Positions 11,961 through 23,139 of a DNA stretch of 64,000 bases are shown in pieces. The DNA comes from Tolypeutes matacus (lineage: Eukaryota > Chordata > Mammalia > Cingulata > Chlamyphoridae), in NCBI GenBank assembly GCA_026826555.1, contig JAKSZT010054568.1:8771318-8835317 (forward strand), written 5' to 3'. Both the position numbers and the translations under genes were made by a program. Position 1 is the first letter of the stretch. The number at the start of each line of letters is the position of its first letter. The notes under the pieces are model-generated. The model saw only the letters and a program-made list of their open reading frames with translations. It was not told the origin of the DNA and ran no database searches.

Positions 11961-12579
11961 TTATTTTTATACCTTGCACATCATAGATGTGCAATAAATA
12001 TCGATTACAAATTCCAATGAAATTAGACTGCAAATTTTGTTATCCAGAGCAGTTGAAGTTTAGAATGGAGGATGGCAGGATCCCAGAAGACAACATTTTA
12101 GCTGTGACTTGCAGTTTATGGTAACATTAAGTTAATGCTACCCTAGTCATCAGTGAATCCTATTTCGGAAAAATAGCCCAAGTTCTCCAAAGTTAGATCC
12201 TTTCATTTCAAGGTGAAAATATTGGCATTTTGTAGCAATTCTCCACATCACTGAGGAATGTCACATTTCTTAGAACAAGCATGAAAGCCGTGGAAGCAGA
12301 AGAGAGTCCATCTCAGGGACTTTGACTCCCTATTGTTTTAATTTGGGATACTCTGTGGAGGGAAAGGGAGTGTTATGGATGGCTTCACAGCAGCATGTCC
12401 TAGAGAAGGAGCAGGTACCCACCAGGCAAACAAGAGAGGCAGCATTCCAAGCAGGAAATAGCTCATGGAAAACTTTGAAATAGGGAATAATGGAGTTAAA
12501 GAGCAAGCCTAAGGCTTCAAACAGCCCTTCCTCTGGGCACAACCTTCCCCCTCTTTTCTTTTCCTGGAGTAACTTAGTC
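11961..12579. other. Unassigned sequence
   Basis: Nothing recognised. Confidence 0.35.
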
Positions 12580-12790
12580 TGCTCTTGAACTTCCTACAAA
12601 TGGAATCCTTCAACACACGTAGTCTTTTGCATATGACTTTGTTCTTGCAACATTTTGCCTGTGAGATTCCCCCACCTTGTTGTGCAGCAGCATCCCATGT
12701 TTTTGTCAACGCTGTGTGATACTCTACTTCATGCAAAAGCCAAAATGTATTCATCCGGTCTCTTAGTAGTGGGGTTCCCTCTGCCTCAGG
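12580..12790 (-). mobile_element. Old L1 (L1M-type) fragment
   Basis: The plus strand keeps the reversed L1 3' wording in order: 'cctacaaatggaatccttca', 'gtcttttgcatatgactttg', 'cccatgtttttgtcaacgct', 'gtgatactctacttcatgc'. It corresponds to the 3' UTR/ORF2 end of an old L1. Confidence 0.6.
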
Positions 12791-14035
12791 GTTATACCCC
12801 ACAGTCCTGTCTTCCGCAGTTCCTGTCTGTTTCCGTCACAGGTATGTGTCTCACAGAGCTCCTTCAGTGCTCACTTCTGGCCAGATGTCCTTACCATGCG
12901 GCTCTGACCCTGGGAAACTGGAAGGCGATGCCTCAGTTTCTCTGCTCCCTACTTTGGCCTCAGTGACCATGTTAGCCCAGACGATGTGGCTGAATTGAAG
13001 CTTACATTCCTGCCATTACTGCCTAACTATTAATATCTCCAATAACCACAGAATCTCTGTGTCTTTAAGAATTTCGTCCCAATGATCTGAGAAGCATATA
13101 TTTCCACCAAATTAGTGGAGAAATGGGTGGGTCTTTTACGTTATTCTCCTTAATTTCTAACAGCAATGGTGTCATAGAGGACCCCAGAACTTCTACCACC
13201 CCCCAACTTCCATTGGCAATAGTTTCGTGAGGTGGACTGTATATTATTGGGAGTTTTGTCTCTTCTGTCTCAGCAAAGGCCTTCATTTGAGGTCAGGACC
13301 GGTATGCAAGCTCGATGTCCAAGCTCTTCTGCCTTTGGGCTTACAATTCAGACCAAGTCCTTTTCTGCAAAGCAGTTGTGCTGGGAATTGCTAAGAGGGA
13401 AAAACGTGGCTGCATTGCAGGTTGGGTCCTGCAGCTTTGCCTTCTGACAGTGGTGACAGAGGCAGCCGTCCCGAGTGGGGCTGTCACCGAGAAAGATGAG
13501 TCTGCAGGGACCTCTGCTCAAAGCATTTCCTGAGCTGTGCCCTCTTGGCCAAACCCAGCGGCCTTCTTAGGAGACCCATCTATCCTCTGAAATGCTTTTC
13601 AGCCTCCCGGACAAATTGAATTCCCTCCCCACTTTCTATAACAACAGATGCAGGAATAAAAGCAAGTGCAGTGAGTTTCCAGCATGATGAGATATCTGGA
13701 GACACAAACACCGAGGCGTTTGTGCAGATGAAACTGTAAAAATATTGAAGTATGACGCGAGCTAATGTGGTATAAGAACTCAAAAGGTCATATCTAGATG
13801 GTCCACGGATAGATCACGGAATTTAAATTGGATATCCGGAGCATTCAGTTAAATCCACAAGATATTGGTTTAGTGTCTAGTCTCTTTGGGGCGCGGTAGA
13901 GAGCGGTTGGAGGGGAGAGATAGGCAGGGTAGAATGAGAGATGAATGAAGCATCAGCCCTGCCTTCAGGAAACCCTCAGCCTAGAGAGTCGGGAGTGCGG
14001 GCGAGACAAGAAAAATGACCACGAGAAATCGAGGG
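12791..14035. other. Unassigned, apparently unique sequence
   Basis: No named repeat recognised. 13,040-13,290 and 13,610-13,870 look single-copy and carry several CpGs; either could be conserved noncoding DNA but this cannot be judged from one sequence. Confidence 0.35.
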
Positions 14036-14268
14036 CCATGGTGATTCAGTGAACAGGCACTGGGTTTGAGGTTGGGTTTCATCACTTAACAGCTTAGTGA
14101 CCTTGAGCAGGTTGCTTCTCCCAGCCTCAGTCTCACAATCTGTGAAATGGGTTTTAATAATACACCTACCTCATCGTGCCATTGTGACAACTAAGCCAGG
14201 TAACCTGTCTGCAGCGCTTCGCCCGGTGCCTGCCACGCAGTGCTGAACGGGTGGCAGCTATGACATGC
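14036..14268 (+). mobile_element. MIR SINE, nearly full length
   Basis: The order is the MIR consensus order: 'gtgattcagtgaacaggcac', 'cagcttagtgaccttgagca', 'cctcagtctcacaatctgtg', 'aatgggttttaataatacac', 'ctacctcatcgtgccattgt', then 'agcgcttcgcccggtgcctg'. The tail ends with 'ggtggcagctatga'. Confidence 0.85.
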
Positions 14269-14525
14269 CGGGGAGAGGCACTGAGCCAGCAGAAAAGGGT
14301 GTACCCAACAGGAGAGTTTAGAGAAGACTCCAAGGAAAAAGTAACATTTGAAAAAGAGGGGCAGGATGTCAACTGGTGGAGCTTGGTGAGAGGTACGCTT
14401 AGCATGCGTTACGGTCGCGTGCTGGGCCGTACCATCCCTGAGGTCGGTGTCCACACCGTCAGCCCACCCAGTGCCCAGCACAGGGAGGGGCTCACGAACA
14501 GATGAAGGAATGAACACACAAGTGC
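14269..14525 (+). mobile_element. Old mammalian LINE-like relic
   Basis: 'gagaagactccaaggaaaaagtaacatttgaaaaaga' resembles a common mammal-wide repeat phrase 'ggaggaagtgacatttgagctgag'. I do not recall the family name. An 84-codon open frame here is a by-product. Confidence 0.35.
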
Positions 14526-15799
14526 GTGAATGAAAGAATCGCCATGAGCTGGGGGGGCACAGGGTGCGCCCGGGAAACCGTGCATAGGTAATTCAGTTGC
14601 TGGCATCATCCCAGGTGGGGCTGGAACACCGGGCTGGAGTCAGGGCAGAAAGCCACATCCACAGGAAATGAAATCCTTGTTCTTGTTTACCTTTTCCTTC
14701 AAGTTTTGAAGGGAATAAAAAACCTAGCTGTTTTATAGACTCAGCTGAAATATTATGAAATCCACTTTCATTTTCCTGCCATCAATTATGTGCGAATTAG
14801 ACATCCTCTTCTGCCTGTAGGTTGCTTAATTTAAGTCTGTGCTCCAAATGGCTCCGATGCTTTTTGCGGCTCTTTGAGTTAACAGTGAGGCTGGTAGGAA
14901 GCACAAAGGATCCGTGAGGATTATTTTCTAGAGCAGGCAGAGCCTGCAGCAACCAAATCGGAAATGGTTGTTAGATTAAAATGTTGCATTGCTTTACGGG
15001 TCTCGGGTACTGAAATGCCAAGAATAATTATAACCCTGTTCTCTCTACTAAAACATGTGATGTGCTTCTTATGAGGTTGGTCAGTCCAAGGAAATTTGAT
15101 GGTTATTTCCCAGTCTTGCTTTTGTCACTTTCAACTTCTCATACTCATGCAGGTTTTTAAAGGCATTTTCCAAAAGTCACATACCCTTTCATTCTCAGAA
15201 CAACTTTGCTTGGTAGATTGTATCATCCTGGCAAAAGAGGCAGCTCACATCTTCTGCCTCCCAGTCCCAGCTTCTTGTTCCTCAACCACATGGGCTCCAT
15301 GGAATCTTCTTCCCCACTCTCCAGAATTCTTCCTACACTTCCTCTCATGCTCCAATTGTTTTTTTGTCTCCATACCATGAAATGGTGCTCATTGAGGATT
15401 CTGTGCACAGCTGTCCTTAACCTTGCATCTCCTTTTGTCTTAAAATCTAGTTATCACTCCTTATCCTTGTTAGAAAAACAACAGTGGGGAAAATGGTGTA
15501 GGGATTAACGTGGTTCCTTTTGTAAGGCCTCTGGGTCTGATAATGGTGGCAGGCCCAGCCAAAACCCATGTGCAAGACTCGAATGCAGAGCCCACATGGC
15601 GTTTCCTCGTAGCTAGATCACTACATGGAAGGATTAGGGGAAAGAAGGTGCATGCGTGCCTGATACACCGCTAGCAAGTGGGTTCTGGCCTGAAGCGAGC
15701 AGAGGGGCAGTGTGGGGTGGTGGCAAGCTAACGGGCTCCGTCTGACACACCTCGGTGCCCTCCTGGTTCAGCTGCTTTCAAGAGATCAGATCTCAAACT
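14526..15799. other. Unassigned; candidate conserved noncoding block
   Basis: 14,680-15,010 is free of recognisable repeats, has AT-rich homeodomain-like motifs (caattatgtgcgaattaga, gcttaatttaag) and retains scattered CpGs. It is a reasonable place to look for a conserved enhancer; conservation cannot be measured here. The rest to 15.8 kb is unassigned. Confidence 0.3.
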
Positions 15800-15890
15800 T
15801 GACTTGAGCTGAGCTCCAAAATTCTGAGCCTCAGCTTCCGCCTTGGTAAAGTGGGTTTAATAATAGTTATAAACTATCCACTCATTTGAG
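15800..15890 (+). mobile_element. MIR SINE fragment
   Basis: 'gagcctcagcttccgccttg' followed by 'gtaaagtgggtttaataata' matches the MIR 'cctcagtttcctcatctgtaaaatggggataataat' core. Confidence 0.6.
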
Positions 15891-17544
15891 TCAGTCACAA
15901 GTTCATCAGACGATCATGACAGGATTATGCTTGTTGCTCCATTAATAAAAGAATAGACTGGGTTTTTATTCTTATGGACATAGGGTCTAGTGGAGAAGAC
16001 AGAAATTGTATGAATAATGATGTAATCACATAATTAAAATTGTGCTAAAGCTTACTGAGGAATAGAACAAGGCGTTTTGGGCGTGTTTTAGCACAGCCTG
16101 GGGAATCAGGAGGTCCTGAGGTGGAGACACAGGGGACTGAGAGGATGGCCTGCCTTGTAGTGATGCTGGGGGGACTTCAGGTTAGGCTTATGGGAGCAGC
16201 AGCACAGTGCCTGCCGTGTCACGATCACAAATGGTACCAAAGAGAGCAAGAGCCCTGGACAAGGTGATTGCCCACTTCCCGTGCTCCGAGGTGCTCCCAG
16301 AAGGGCTTTCTCACCATGCTCCCTTCTTCCAGCTTGAATTCCCTTTCCTAGGGCACAAATCCTGCTTCTGAGGATTAGATGGCCAATCCAAGGAAATTTT
16401 TTCTAAATGAGTCTTAAGTTTCTGTCATGTTGTATTATTCTTGACTGATGAAAGGTTAGTCCTGAGAGTTCCTGTAGGAATGAGTTAGTCCAGTCCATGG
16501 TAAGTTACAATATCTATAATATCCCATGTGGAGAGCGGCTTTTATTAAAGGAGAGGAAACATAACCGTGGCTCTGGGGGGGTGGGGTGGAGAGAGACTGT
16601 CAAATGGAGATGTGGGGACCTATTAGGTTGAGGCTAAGAGAAAGGCTGAGATCTTTAAAAGCTTGCTGGCTTCGGAGGGTCGCTGACCAGGAGGCCTGCA
16701 GGACGTTTAATTTCTGATCTCCCCGTGAACTATGACAACGAGGACCGGCCCTTGGGGATCTGCCTGGCACTGCTCTGCCACAGCCCTCGTCTCTTCAGAT
16801 CATCGAGCTGGGCGGGGGTCTGAACGTGCTGACTGAGCCAGCTGGAGATGAGTGTTTCTGCAACTGGGCCCTTCTGGTGCCTTGTGAAGGCCGAGAAAAA
16901 CTCTCCAATCCTTCCACCTCCTTAGCAGATGTGAGCTCCTATTAATTCTTTGCCATGAGTTAGAACCTGGGGATAAAGAAGTGGATCAAAAATGGTTTCT
17001 GCCGTCAAGGAGTTCACTATCTTGTGTTCTGGTGGAGCAAAGTAGCAGGAGCTGTGAGTGTGCAGAGGAGAGGATGATTAACTTGGCACGCACGTGGTAG
17101 AAGAGCTTTGTGTGTGGGGGTATTATTGGATAGGTTGTGAAATGAGGTCTACCTGCCAGAGATGGGGACGATGGACATTCTAGGCAGCAAATTACCTATG
17201 GAAATGCACTGTTGGTTTAAATAAGCAGATTCCACTTTGAAGTTCTTCAAGTGATAGAAAGAGGGAGGAAAGGAGGGAGAGAGGAAGAATGGGAGAAGAT
17301 GAGGAAGAGGGCAGAAGATAGGAGTGAAGTCATAATTGCCACCTCCAGTAGAAAGGTAGTGAATGGACGAGGGCAACCCTATTGACCTTTACCTCGATCG
17401 GTCATGGGTTAGAGAAGTCCAAGGTCTTGTTATTTTTATGCACTTGTCAACCTCACCTCACCTATTGGCATGGACAAAGCGACCTGGCAGCTTCTTTGGA
17501 TCATTAGGATTCTTTTCCTGACCTCTGAATTCTGAAAAGCTATG
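15891..17544. other. Mostly unassigned sequence
   Basis: 15,975-16,150 and 16,935-17,110 resemble one mammal-wide LINE-like family ('ggggataaagaagtggatca', 'gccgtcaaggagttcactat'), name not recalled. 16,572-16,587 has a G-run (ggggggg-t-gggg-t-gg). 17,255-17,320 is a purine-rich GGAGA-type stretch. No gene recognised. Confidence 0.35.
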
Positions 17545-17775
17545 CTTTAGACCTTGGCGACCCCAGGTTTGAATCCCAGCCCTTCCGCTTACTTGTTGTA
17601 TGACCCCAGACAAGTTTCTTGATCTCTCTGAGCCTCAGTTTCTCCTTATGTAATATAAGGAGATGGTTCCTATTTTGCATTGTTGCTAAAAGGCTCAGGT
17701 ATAATTCTGGAAAATATCTCCTACGGTACCTGATATATTTAGTAGGCAGTCAATAAATGGGGGTCATTATTATCT
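17545..17775 (+). mobile_element. MIR SINE, nearly full length
   Basis: Order: 'aggtttgaatcccagccctt', 'cttacttgttgtatgacccc', 'tgatctctctgagcctcagt', 'tttctccttatgtaatataa', 'ttgcattgttgctaaaaggc', then the 'aggcagtcaataaatggg' tail. Confidence 0.85.
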
Positions 17776-18319
17776 TGTCAGTTATTTGGACAAGGATATT
17801 TTGGTTTCAATAACAGTTCATCTAGTATTGTTTCACTTTTTCTGGTGATTCTTTTCTACGTTATAGAATCTGTGAAGAAAGGTGTTGGACCTTATTCTTC
17901 CTTAGGCATAGCTGACGCTGGTGCTTAGTAAATATTTGGCAATTGAATGATAGAAAATCCTGTGACTATTGGAAGGGTTGTATTGAGAGAGTAGATTACC
18001 GATACCTTCTCTGGCATTGATAATTTCATCTATGCATGGAATGAAATTTACTGGAGCTTGACAAAATGGGAAAACAGATGAAGTTTAATCATGAAAGGGA
18101 TATGCAGCCTCTGAACATTCCAGAAGGTGTCCCTAATCTATGTATGTTGCCAGAAAATGGGGAGTGGGTTCCATCTATAAAGAGGGACACGGTGAAGTAA
18201 ACCCCTTTGGGTCATGCTATTTAAACTACTCTCTCATGCAATTATTTATTTGGACCAAGGCCGCTGCCTTCTCATAGGATTAATGCTGTCTGGAGAGAAG
18301 GCAGACTGGAAAGCTCTTT
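17776..18319. other. Mostly unassigned; small L2-like tail
   Basis: 17,895-17,950 ('ggtgcttagtaaatatttgg') looks like an L2 3' tail. 18,264-18,273 and 18,295-18,304 form a perfect 10-bp inverted repeat (CTGCCTTCTC / GAGAAGGCAG) around a 21-base loop. Nothing else recognised. Confidence 0.35.
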
Positions 18320-18480
18320 TCCCAGAGGTTCTCAGAATTATAATGTACCTTGGAACCACATGGGTGGAAGCTTAGCAGATTCCAGAAGTCTAACCCCAGT
18401 GATGCTGATGAGGAACTTCAAGCCTGTCCTGCGTGTGCTGATCTACCTGGACCACTGTCTCAGACCAGGTACCGTCCTCC
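18320..18480 (+). mobile_element. Degenerate MER5-like hAT element
   Basis: 'cagaggttctcagaattata' at the start, 'ccagtgatgctgatgaggaa' in the middle and 'acctggaccactgtctcaga' at the end follow the MER5 plan of hAT non-autonomous elements. It is diverged. Confidence 0.5.
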
Positions 18481-18919
18481 CCGCCTCCCTCTACTGCCTG
18501 CCCCTGGCTGAGATGTGAAAGTGCTTGTGTCCATACAGGAGCCACCTTAATCAATACTGTTGCCTAATGACCATTAGCAGCAAATAGCCTTCTGAGCCAA
18601 TAGATAATTGTTCTTTCTATCGACCCTGGAAGCAGAGTCGTGGTTCAGGAATCTGCTAATTACTGTACCCTGTTGACTGCTTATCCACATCCATCGTGTA
18701 TATCCTTGGACACGTCTAGTTTTTAAATCAATTTAAATCCCAGGGCCCCAGTGCTTCTCTGAGGGGATGCACATGATATCTTTTCAGCTGCTACTGCCAC
18801 CACTTAAGGCCACTGCTAGTAACGATAGCAGCAGAAGCAGCTATTGTCGTCCATGCCTTCCACATCTGGGAGCTGGCAGGGAGACTTTCAGAGTCCCCTC
18901 TGAGGTGGGTCATCCCTTC
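18481..18919. other. Unassigned sequence
   Basis: No repeat recognised. 18,540-18,640 has a run of homeodomain-like motifs ('taatcaatactgttgcctaa') and could be conserved noncoding DNA. Confidence 0.3.
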
Positions 18920-19045
18920 CTGCCATGCAGAGCTTCTGTTCAGGGAGGTTAAGTACCACGCTGAAGGCCACAGTGTTGGAAAGCAGCTGAGCTGTGATTC
19001 CAACCCAGGTTTGTGTGATTCCCAAATCCCTGCCACTTCCACTAG
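18920..19045 (-). mobile_element. MIR SINE fragment
   Basis: 'agggaggttaagtaccacgc', 'ggccacagtgttggaaagca', 'gagctgtgattccaacccag' is the MIR complement ('gaggttaagtaacttgcc...agctgggattcgaacccag'). Confidence 0.7.
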
Positions 19046-20019
19046 GACTAAAGGAAGGCAAATGGTGTCTTTTCATGATTGTACTCTTTCAGTTTTCACT
19101 GCAGTATTTCAAACTTCAGTCTGGGTGAGGAAAGGACCAGTTTTACTTTTTTTGCAAGTTGAGAATTCAGAATGATTTTTCACATTTACGATTTTAGGTT
19201 TGTCTTTATCCTTTCTGTCCAGAGATTTGATGTGAGATAGAATTAATCAATGTACCACGCAGAGGAACATAAATGTCTTCAGGTATTGCTTGAGCTAAGG
19301 GCTCTAAATGCAGATGTTTGAATACAAGAGATGAAAAACAACCCTTGAAAATCCTCTTTTCTCTGGTAACCACTAAGCCAAAGAAATGTAGATTTCAAGG
19401 TATGTAAGGGGACAGCTCCACTGTCAGCTTCTCTGCCTCAGAGTCGAGTGGGAATGGGACAGTAAGGAGCTGGGCAATCTCAAGCAATGGAGAAACAACT
19501 TTTACTGCATTGCAGAGCCGGAGGAGATGCCGCATGGAAAACACAGCCGGCAGCGCCAGCCAGGCTCTGCTGGAGAAGTGGTGAAAGGCAGCTGCAGTCC
19601 CAAACCGAGATGGCTTATCACAGAAATAATGCAGAAAACATGCACAGCTCTCTTATAAGGTGGGCAGAGAACAGCTCTCCCTACAAAGAGGTTTAATATG
19701 AAATCTTCCTGATGGTCAAGAATTAAACAATATCTGCCGGTGTAGGAGAAGACCAGGGGTCTCCTGAGCTATCACCAAGGAACAGTATTCGAGAGGGACC
19801 ACTCAACTACGATACTCAGCAATGGGTACTGGATGGAGTAAGATGCAAGTGGGACAGGCACATGTGAGGTTAGAGGGGTACCCCAGGGCCTGTTCTTCTG
19901 GTAATACTCCTCATCAGGGTCAATTCTCAGGTTGCAAATTTGGAATCCTAGGTCTTTCTTAAAATACAAGAACGATACCTGTGAAGCTTCATGAGGGCCA
20001 TTCAGATTAGAAGAATAGG
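19046..20019. other. Unassigned sequence
   Basis: No named repeat. A 69-codon open frame at 19,487-19,696 overlaps a GC-richer, CpG-containing stretch; it has no recognisable domain and no obvious splice pair. Confidence 0.35.
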
Positions 20020-20029
20020 ATCTTATTTC

Positions 20030-20092
20030 CTGGACAACCCATACCCTCTCTTGGCCTCAGTTTACTATTTATAACAAGAATGGTATGGACTA
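20030..20092 (+). mobile_element. MIR SINE fragment
   Basis: 'cttggcctcagtttactatt' then 'tataacaagaatggtatgga' resembles the MIR 'cctcagtttcctcatctgtaaaatg' region, cut off by the following hAT element. Confidence 0.4.
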
Positions 20093-20265
20093 TGTTAGAA
20101 CTTTTCAAACTCTTTTATGCAAAGTAAACATCTGGGGATGTCATCAAATGCAGATTCTGCTTCATTAGTTTGGGGTTGGGGCCTAAGAACCTGCATTTTT
20201 AGCCAGGTCTCAGGTGATGCTAATTCTTCTGTTCTGAGAGCCATACTTTGAATAGCATGGGACTT
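20093..20265 (+). mobile_element. MER5A-like hAT element
   Basis: 'aacttttcaaactcttttat' at the start, 'tttggggttggggcctaaga' and 'acctgcatttttagccaggt' in the middle, 'caggtgatgctaattcttct' and 'gagagccatactttgaatag' at the end are the MER5A landmarks in forward order. Confidence 0.7.
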
Positions 20266-20354
20266 GACTTCATTCAAAAGCTCTTAGCCTTGACATTGGG
20301 TTAAGAAGAGAAGGAAACTAGGTGACTAGAATTCAATAGATAGAATGGATAGAA

Positions 20355-20530
20355 TTTTAAAATCTCGGGGTTTTAATGTTTTTAAAAGTCTCTACTCATT
20401 TATTAATTCCTTCACATATTTATTGGGCCCTTATTATGTTACTGGTACTCTTCCAGAAACTAGGGTACAACAGGGTAAAAGATTGCTTTATGGGAAGTCT
20501 GGTGGAAGGAGACAGGCAAGAAACAAATGA
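20355..20530 (+). mobile_element. Old LINE-like relic
   Basis: 'tttattaattccttcacata', 'tttattgggcccttattatg', 'ggtacaacagggtaaaagat' follow the mammal-wide phrase 'attcaacaaatatttattgagc...aggcactg...acagtgaacaa'. I do not recall the family name. Confidence 0.45.
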
Positions 20531-20544
20531 ATAAATGGCCTCGT

Positions 20545-20680
20545 AACTCCGTTAGAACGTACCTTCCACGAGGTTACGGCCTTTGTTCTTTTGTTCACCT
20601 ATCTATTATCATGGCCTAGAAGAGTGACTGGAACATAGCAGGCGCTCAATAAATATTTGTTGAACAAGGAATAAGTCAGT
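20545..20680 (+). mobile_element. L2 LINE 3' end
   Basis: It ends with the L2 terminal wording 'agtgactggaacatagcagg' and 'cgctcaataaatatttgttg'. Confidence 0.75.
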
Positions 20681-21224
20681 TATATTAATAACATTTTAAA
20701 AAACCTACAGAAATAGATGTTGGCCAGGGTGGGTGGGAGTAAAAGGGAGAATCACAAATTCCTCTTTGACCAACCCTTTTCCTGATGTCATAATATGTGC
20801 TATTTCAGAAGTCAACCTTTGTATTTTTTGGACAGCTGATTTGTAGGCAGAATTTCCATGTATTGAGTTTCAACCTGTCTCTGCAACTTCCCTCAGTGAT
20901 GTAAGCTCTGGCTTCTGAAATTACACAGACCGAGTACACTGCCTCTTCCTTCCAACAGTCCCCTAAGTAACCATAACCTGGAGAGTTTAACTCCCCCAGA
21001 CTCTCTCCCCCACACTCCCCATCAGTCTGCTCTGCTCTCCTCCAAGTTTAATGGGCTCTGTGTGTTCATGGGTTCCTCCCATACCTGCCATACCTGGCAT
21101 GACTTGACTTTGCTTCCAAAACAAAATTGTGGCGTGGATTAGAAACTCTCTGCAGTACATTCTTCCCACCTGCTGGAAGAAACTAGACCTGGAAGCAGAA
21201 AAAGCTGGAATTTTCAATCACTGC
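20681..21224. other. Unassigned sequence
   Basis: Nothing recognised. Confidence 0.35.
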
Positions 21225-21405
21225 TTCACAAATGTGCTGCACATTGGAATCACCTGATGAGTTTTTAAAACTACCGATGCCTGCCTGTGTTTCATCCCCA
21301 GAGAGTCTCCTTTAACTGATAAGAGCTGCAGCACAGGTATTGAGAGTTTTCAAAGCTCCCCAGACGATTCTAATGTGCAGCAAAAGCTGAGAATTGCTGC
21401 CTTGT
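21225..21405 (+). mobile_element. MER5A-like hAT element, copy 1 of 3
   Basis: Forward order of landmarks: 'gtgctgcacattggaatcac', 'ctgatgagtttttaaaacta', 'ccccagagagtctcctttaa', 'attctaatgtgcagcaaaag', 'ctgagaattgctg'. First of three neighbouring copies. Confidence 0.75.
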
Positions 21406-21412
21406 AGATCCT

Positions 21413-21582
21413 TGCTATTCAAAGCATGTTCCAGGGACCAGCCGTGCTGGTGTCATCAGTGAGCTTGTTAGAATTAGAGAAGCTCGGCCCAACCCCGCCC
21501 AGGCCCTCCTGAATCAGACTTCATGTTTTAACAAAATCCTCAGGTGACATCTCTGCACATTACAGCTTGAGGAACATTTGTC
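21413..21582 (-). mobile_element. MER5A-like hAT element, copy 2 of 3
   Basis: Landmarks appear in reverse orientation: 'catgttccagggaccagccg', 'tgagcttgttagaattagag', 'cctcctgaatcagacttcat', 'gttttaacaaaatcctcagg', 'cttgaggaac'. It lies within ten bases of the copy before it. Confidence 0.75.
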
Positions 21583-21584
21583 TA

Positions 21585-21748
21585 GATCATGGATCTCCAC
21601 CTGGGCTGCACGTTGGACTCAGGTGAAGAGCTTTAAAAGAGCTTGGTTCCCACTTCTGCCCTGGTCTGGAGTGGAGACTGGGCATGAAGATTTTTAAAAC
21701 CGTCCCAGGTGAGTCTAACGTACGGCCCAGGTGAGAACCTCTCGCTCC
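21585..21748 (+). mobile_element. MER5A-like hAT element, copy 3 of 3
   Basis: Forward orientation again: 'ggatctccacctgggctgca', 'actcaggtgaagagctttaa', 'ctggtctggagtggagactg', 'gaagatttttaaaaccgtcc', 'caggtgagaacc'. It directly follows copy 2. Confidence 0.7.
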
Positions 21749-22367
21749 AGATCTCACACACGACAGTAAGCAAGCTTGTGGCCTTGAGTAAGTATGCTTA
21801 TGTTCACTAACAATTTCCTCTTTTTTGAAAAAAAACTTGATTCTGGCAAATAGACCAAAGAAATCTTAAGCACTTAGAAATTTTTCCAGCAAGGGCAGTG
21901 TAATATTTCAATATAATTAGGAGTTTAGGTACCAAGCTTGGAAAATAAAGTTGATGAGGAAAGATGAAGCCTAGAATAATTTGCTCAGAGAAGTGACCAT
22001 TGGAGCTTGGTTCCAGCATTCAGTTCCAGCAAGTTCCTTTAATAGATGAGGTTGACCAGCTCTTATCCTCTGCCACCGAAGCACAGCCGAGTCTGCTGCA
22101 TGGAGGGTGGGGGATTGCCGTGATGGCACTGGAGATCATTTCCTGACCTACCGAGGCAGCCATTGGTGTGCTCTCGGCCCCAGGGCGGCTTGAGCCAGGT
22201 ATTGCAGAGGAAAGAATGACTATGTTTCTGAGAACTGGGTCTCTAGGGAAGACAGGTTTGCTGGCACAGATCCTGGGGAGCATGGGAGCGGAAGAGAAGA
22301 AGAGAGGTTGGTTAGCAGCTATAAAGAAATGGCACTTGGAGGGATGTTGAGACCTCCTCTGAGGATG
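21749..22367. other. Unassigned sequence
   Basis: Nothing recognised. Open frames at 21,807-22,019 and 22,020-22,283 (minus) are adjacent but have no known domain. Confidence 0.35.
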
Positions 22368-22946
22368 TGTATTAGTCAGCCAAAGGGGTGCTGATGCAAA
22401 ATACTGAAATCTGCTGGCTTTTATAAAGGGTATTTATTTGGGGTAGAAGCTTACAGTTACCAGGCCATAAAGCATAAGTTACTTCCCTCACCAAAGTCTG
22501 TTGCCACTTGTTGGAGCAAGATGGCTGCCGATGTTCAGCCTTCCTCTCCCTCTTAAGGCTCCATGGCCAGGCTCTCTAGACTCTGTCTCCCCCCAGGGCT
22601 CGAATCTCTCCGGGCTCAGCTGCTTTGTTCTCTCCACAACACCAGCCGTGAACTATCAGGCTCTTTTCCTGGAGCCTTCTCTCCTTCCTCATGACCAAGC
22701 TCCTCTGTATGCTTACTTCCTGGGGCTCCAGCTCAAAAACTCTGCATGAAAATTCCAACTCACTCCTCTGCTCTGCCCTGTAGTTTTTTCTGTGAGTCCC
22801 TGCTCACAAGGGGGCGGGGACTCAACATCCTACTGAGGTGGCCCAAAGCCCTAACCGTAATTTAGTCATGCCCAGGTACAGACCAGTTTACAAACATAAT
22901 CCAATACCTGTTGTTTGGAATTCAGAAACAATGCCAAACTGCTCCA
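22368..22946 (-). mobile_element. MaLR-like LTR (solo), xenarthran type
   Basis: It begins TGTATTAGTCAGCCAAAGGG and ends 'caaactgctcca' (TG...CA, 579 bp). The start is the complement of the MaLR '...gactaatacaca' end. The phrases 'ctggcttttataaagggtat' and 'aaagtctgttgccacttgtt' are familiar to me from xenarthran LTRs. The flanking pentamers GGATG (22,363) and GGGTG (22,947) match at four of five positions, fitting a decayed target duplication. No internal viral genes are present. Confidence 0.7.
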
Positions 22947-23139
22947 GGGTGCATGAAAAAGGATCACTTGTTTTCTATCTAGGTGGTCAGCCTACAGAAG
23001 GTTGCCCTCGTGGACTCAATTCTCTGAATATTACCCTTTCTCTGCTGTAGTTGAAGATCTGCACAAACAGCAGGCTGCCCCTCTGGAGTCATAGGAAAAC
23101 ACCTGAGATCTGTGCAGACCTTTATTTACAAAATTCAGT

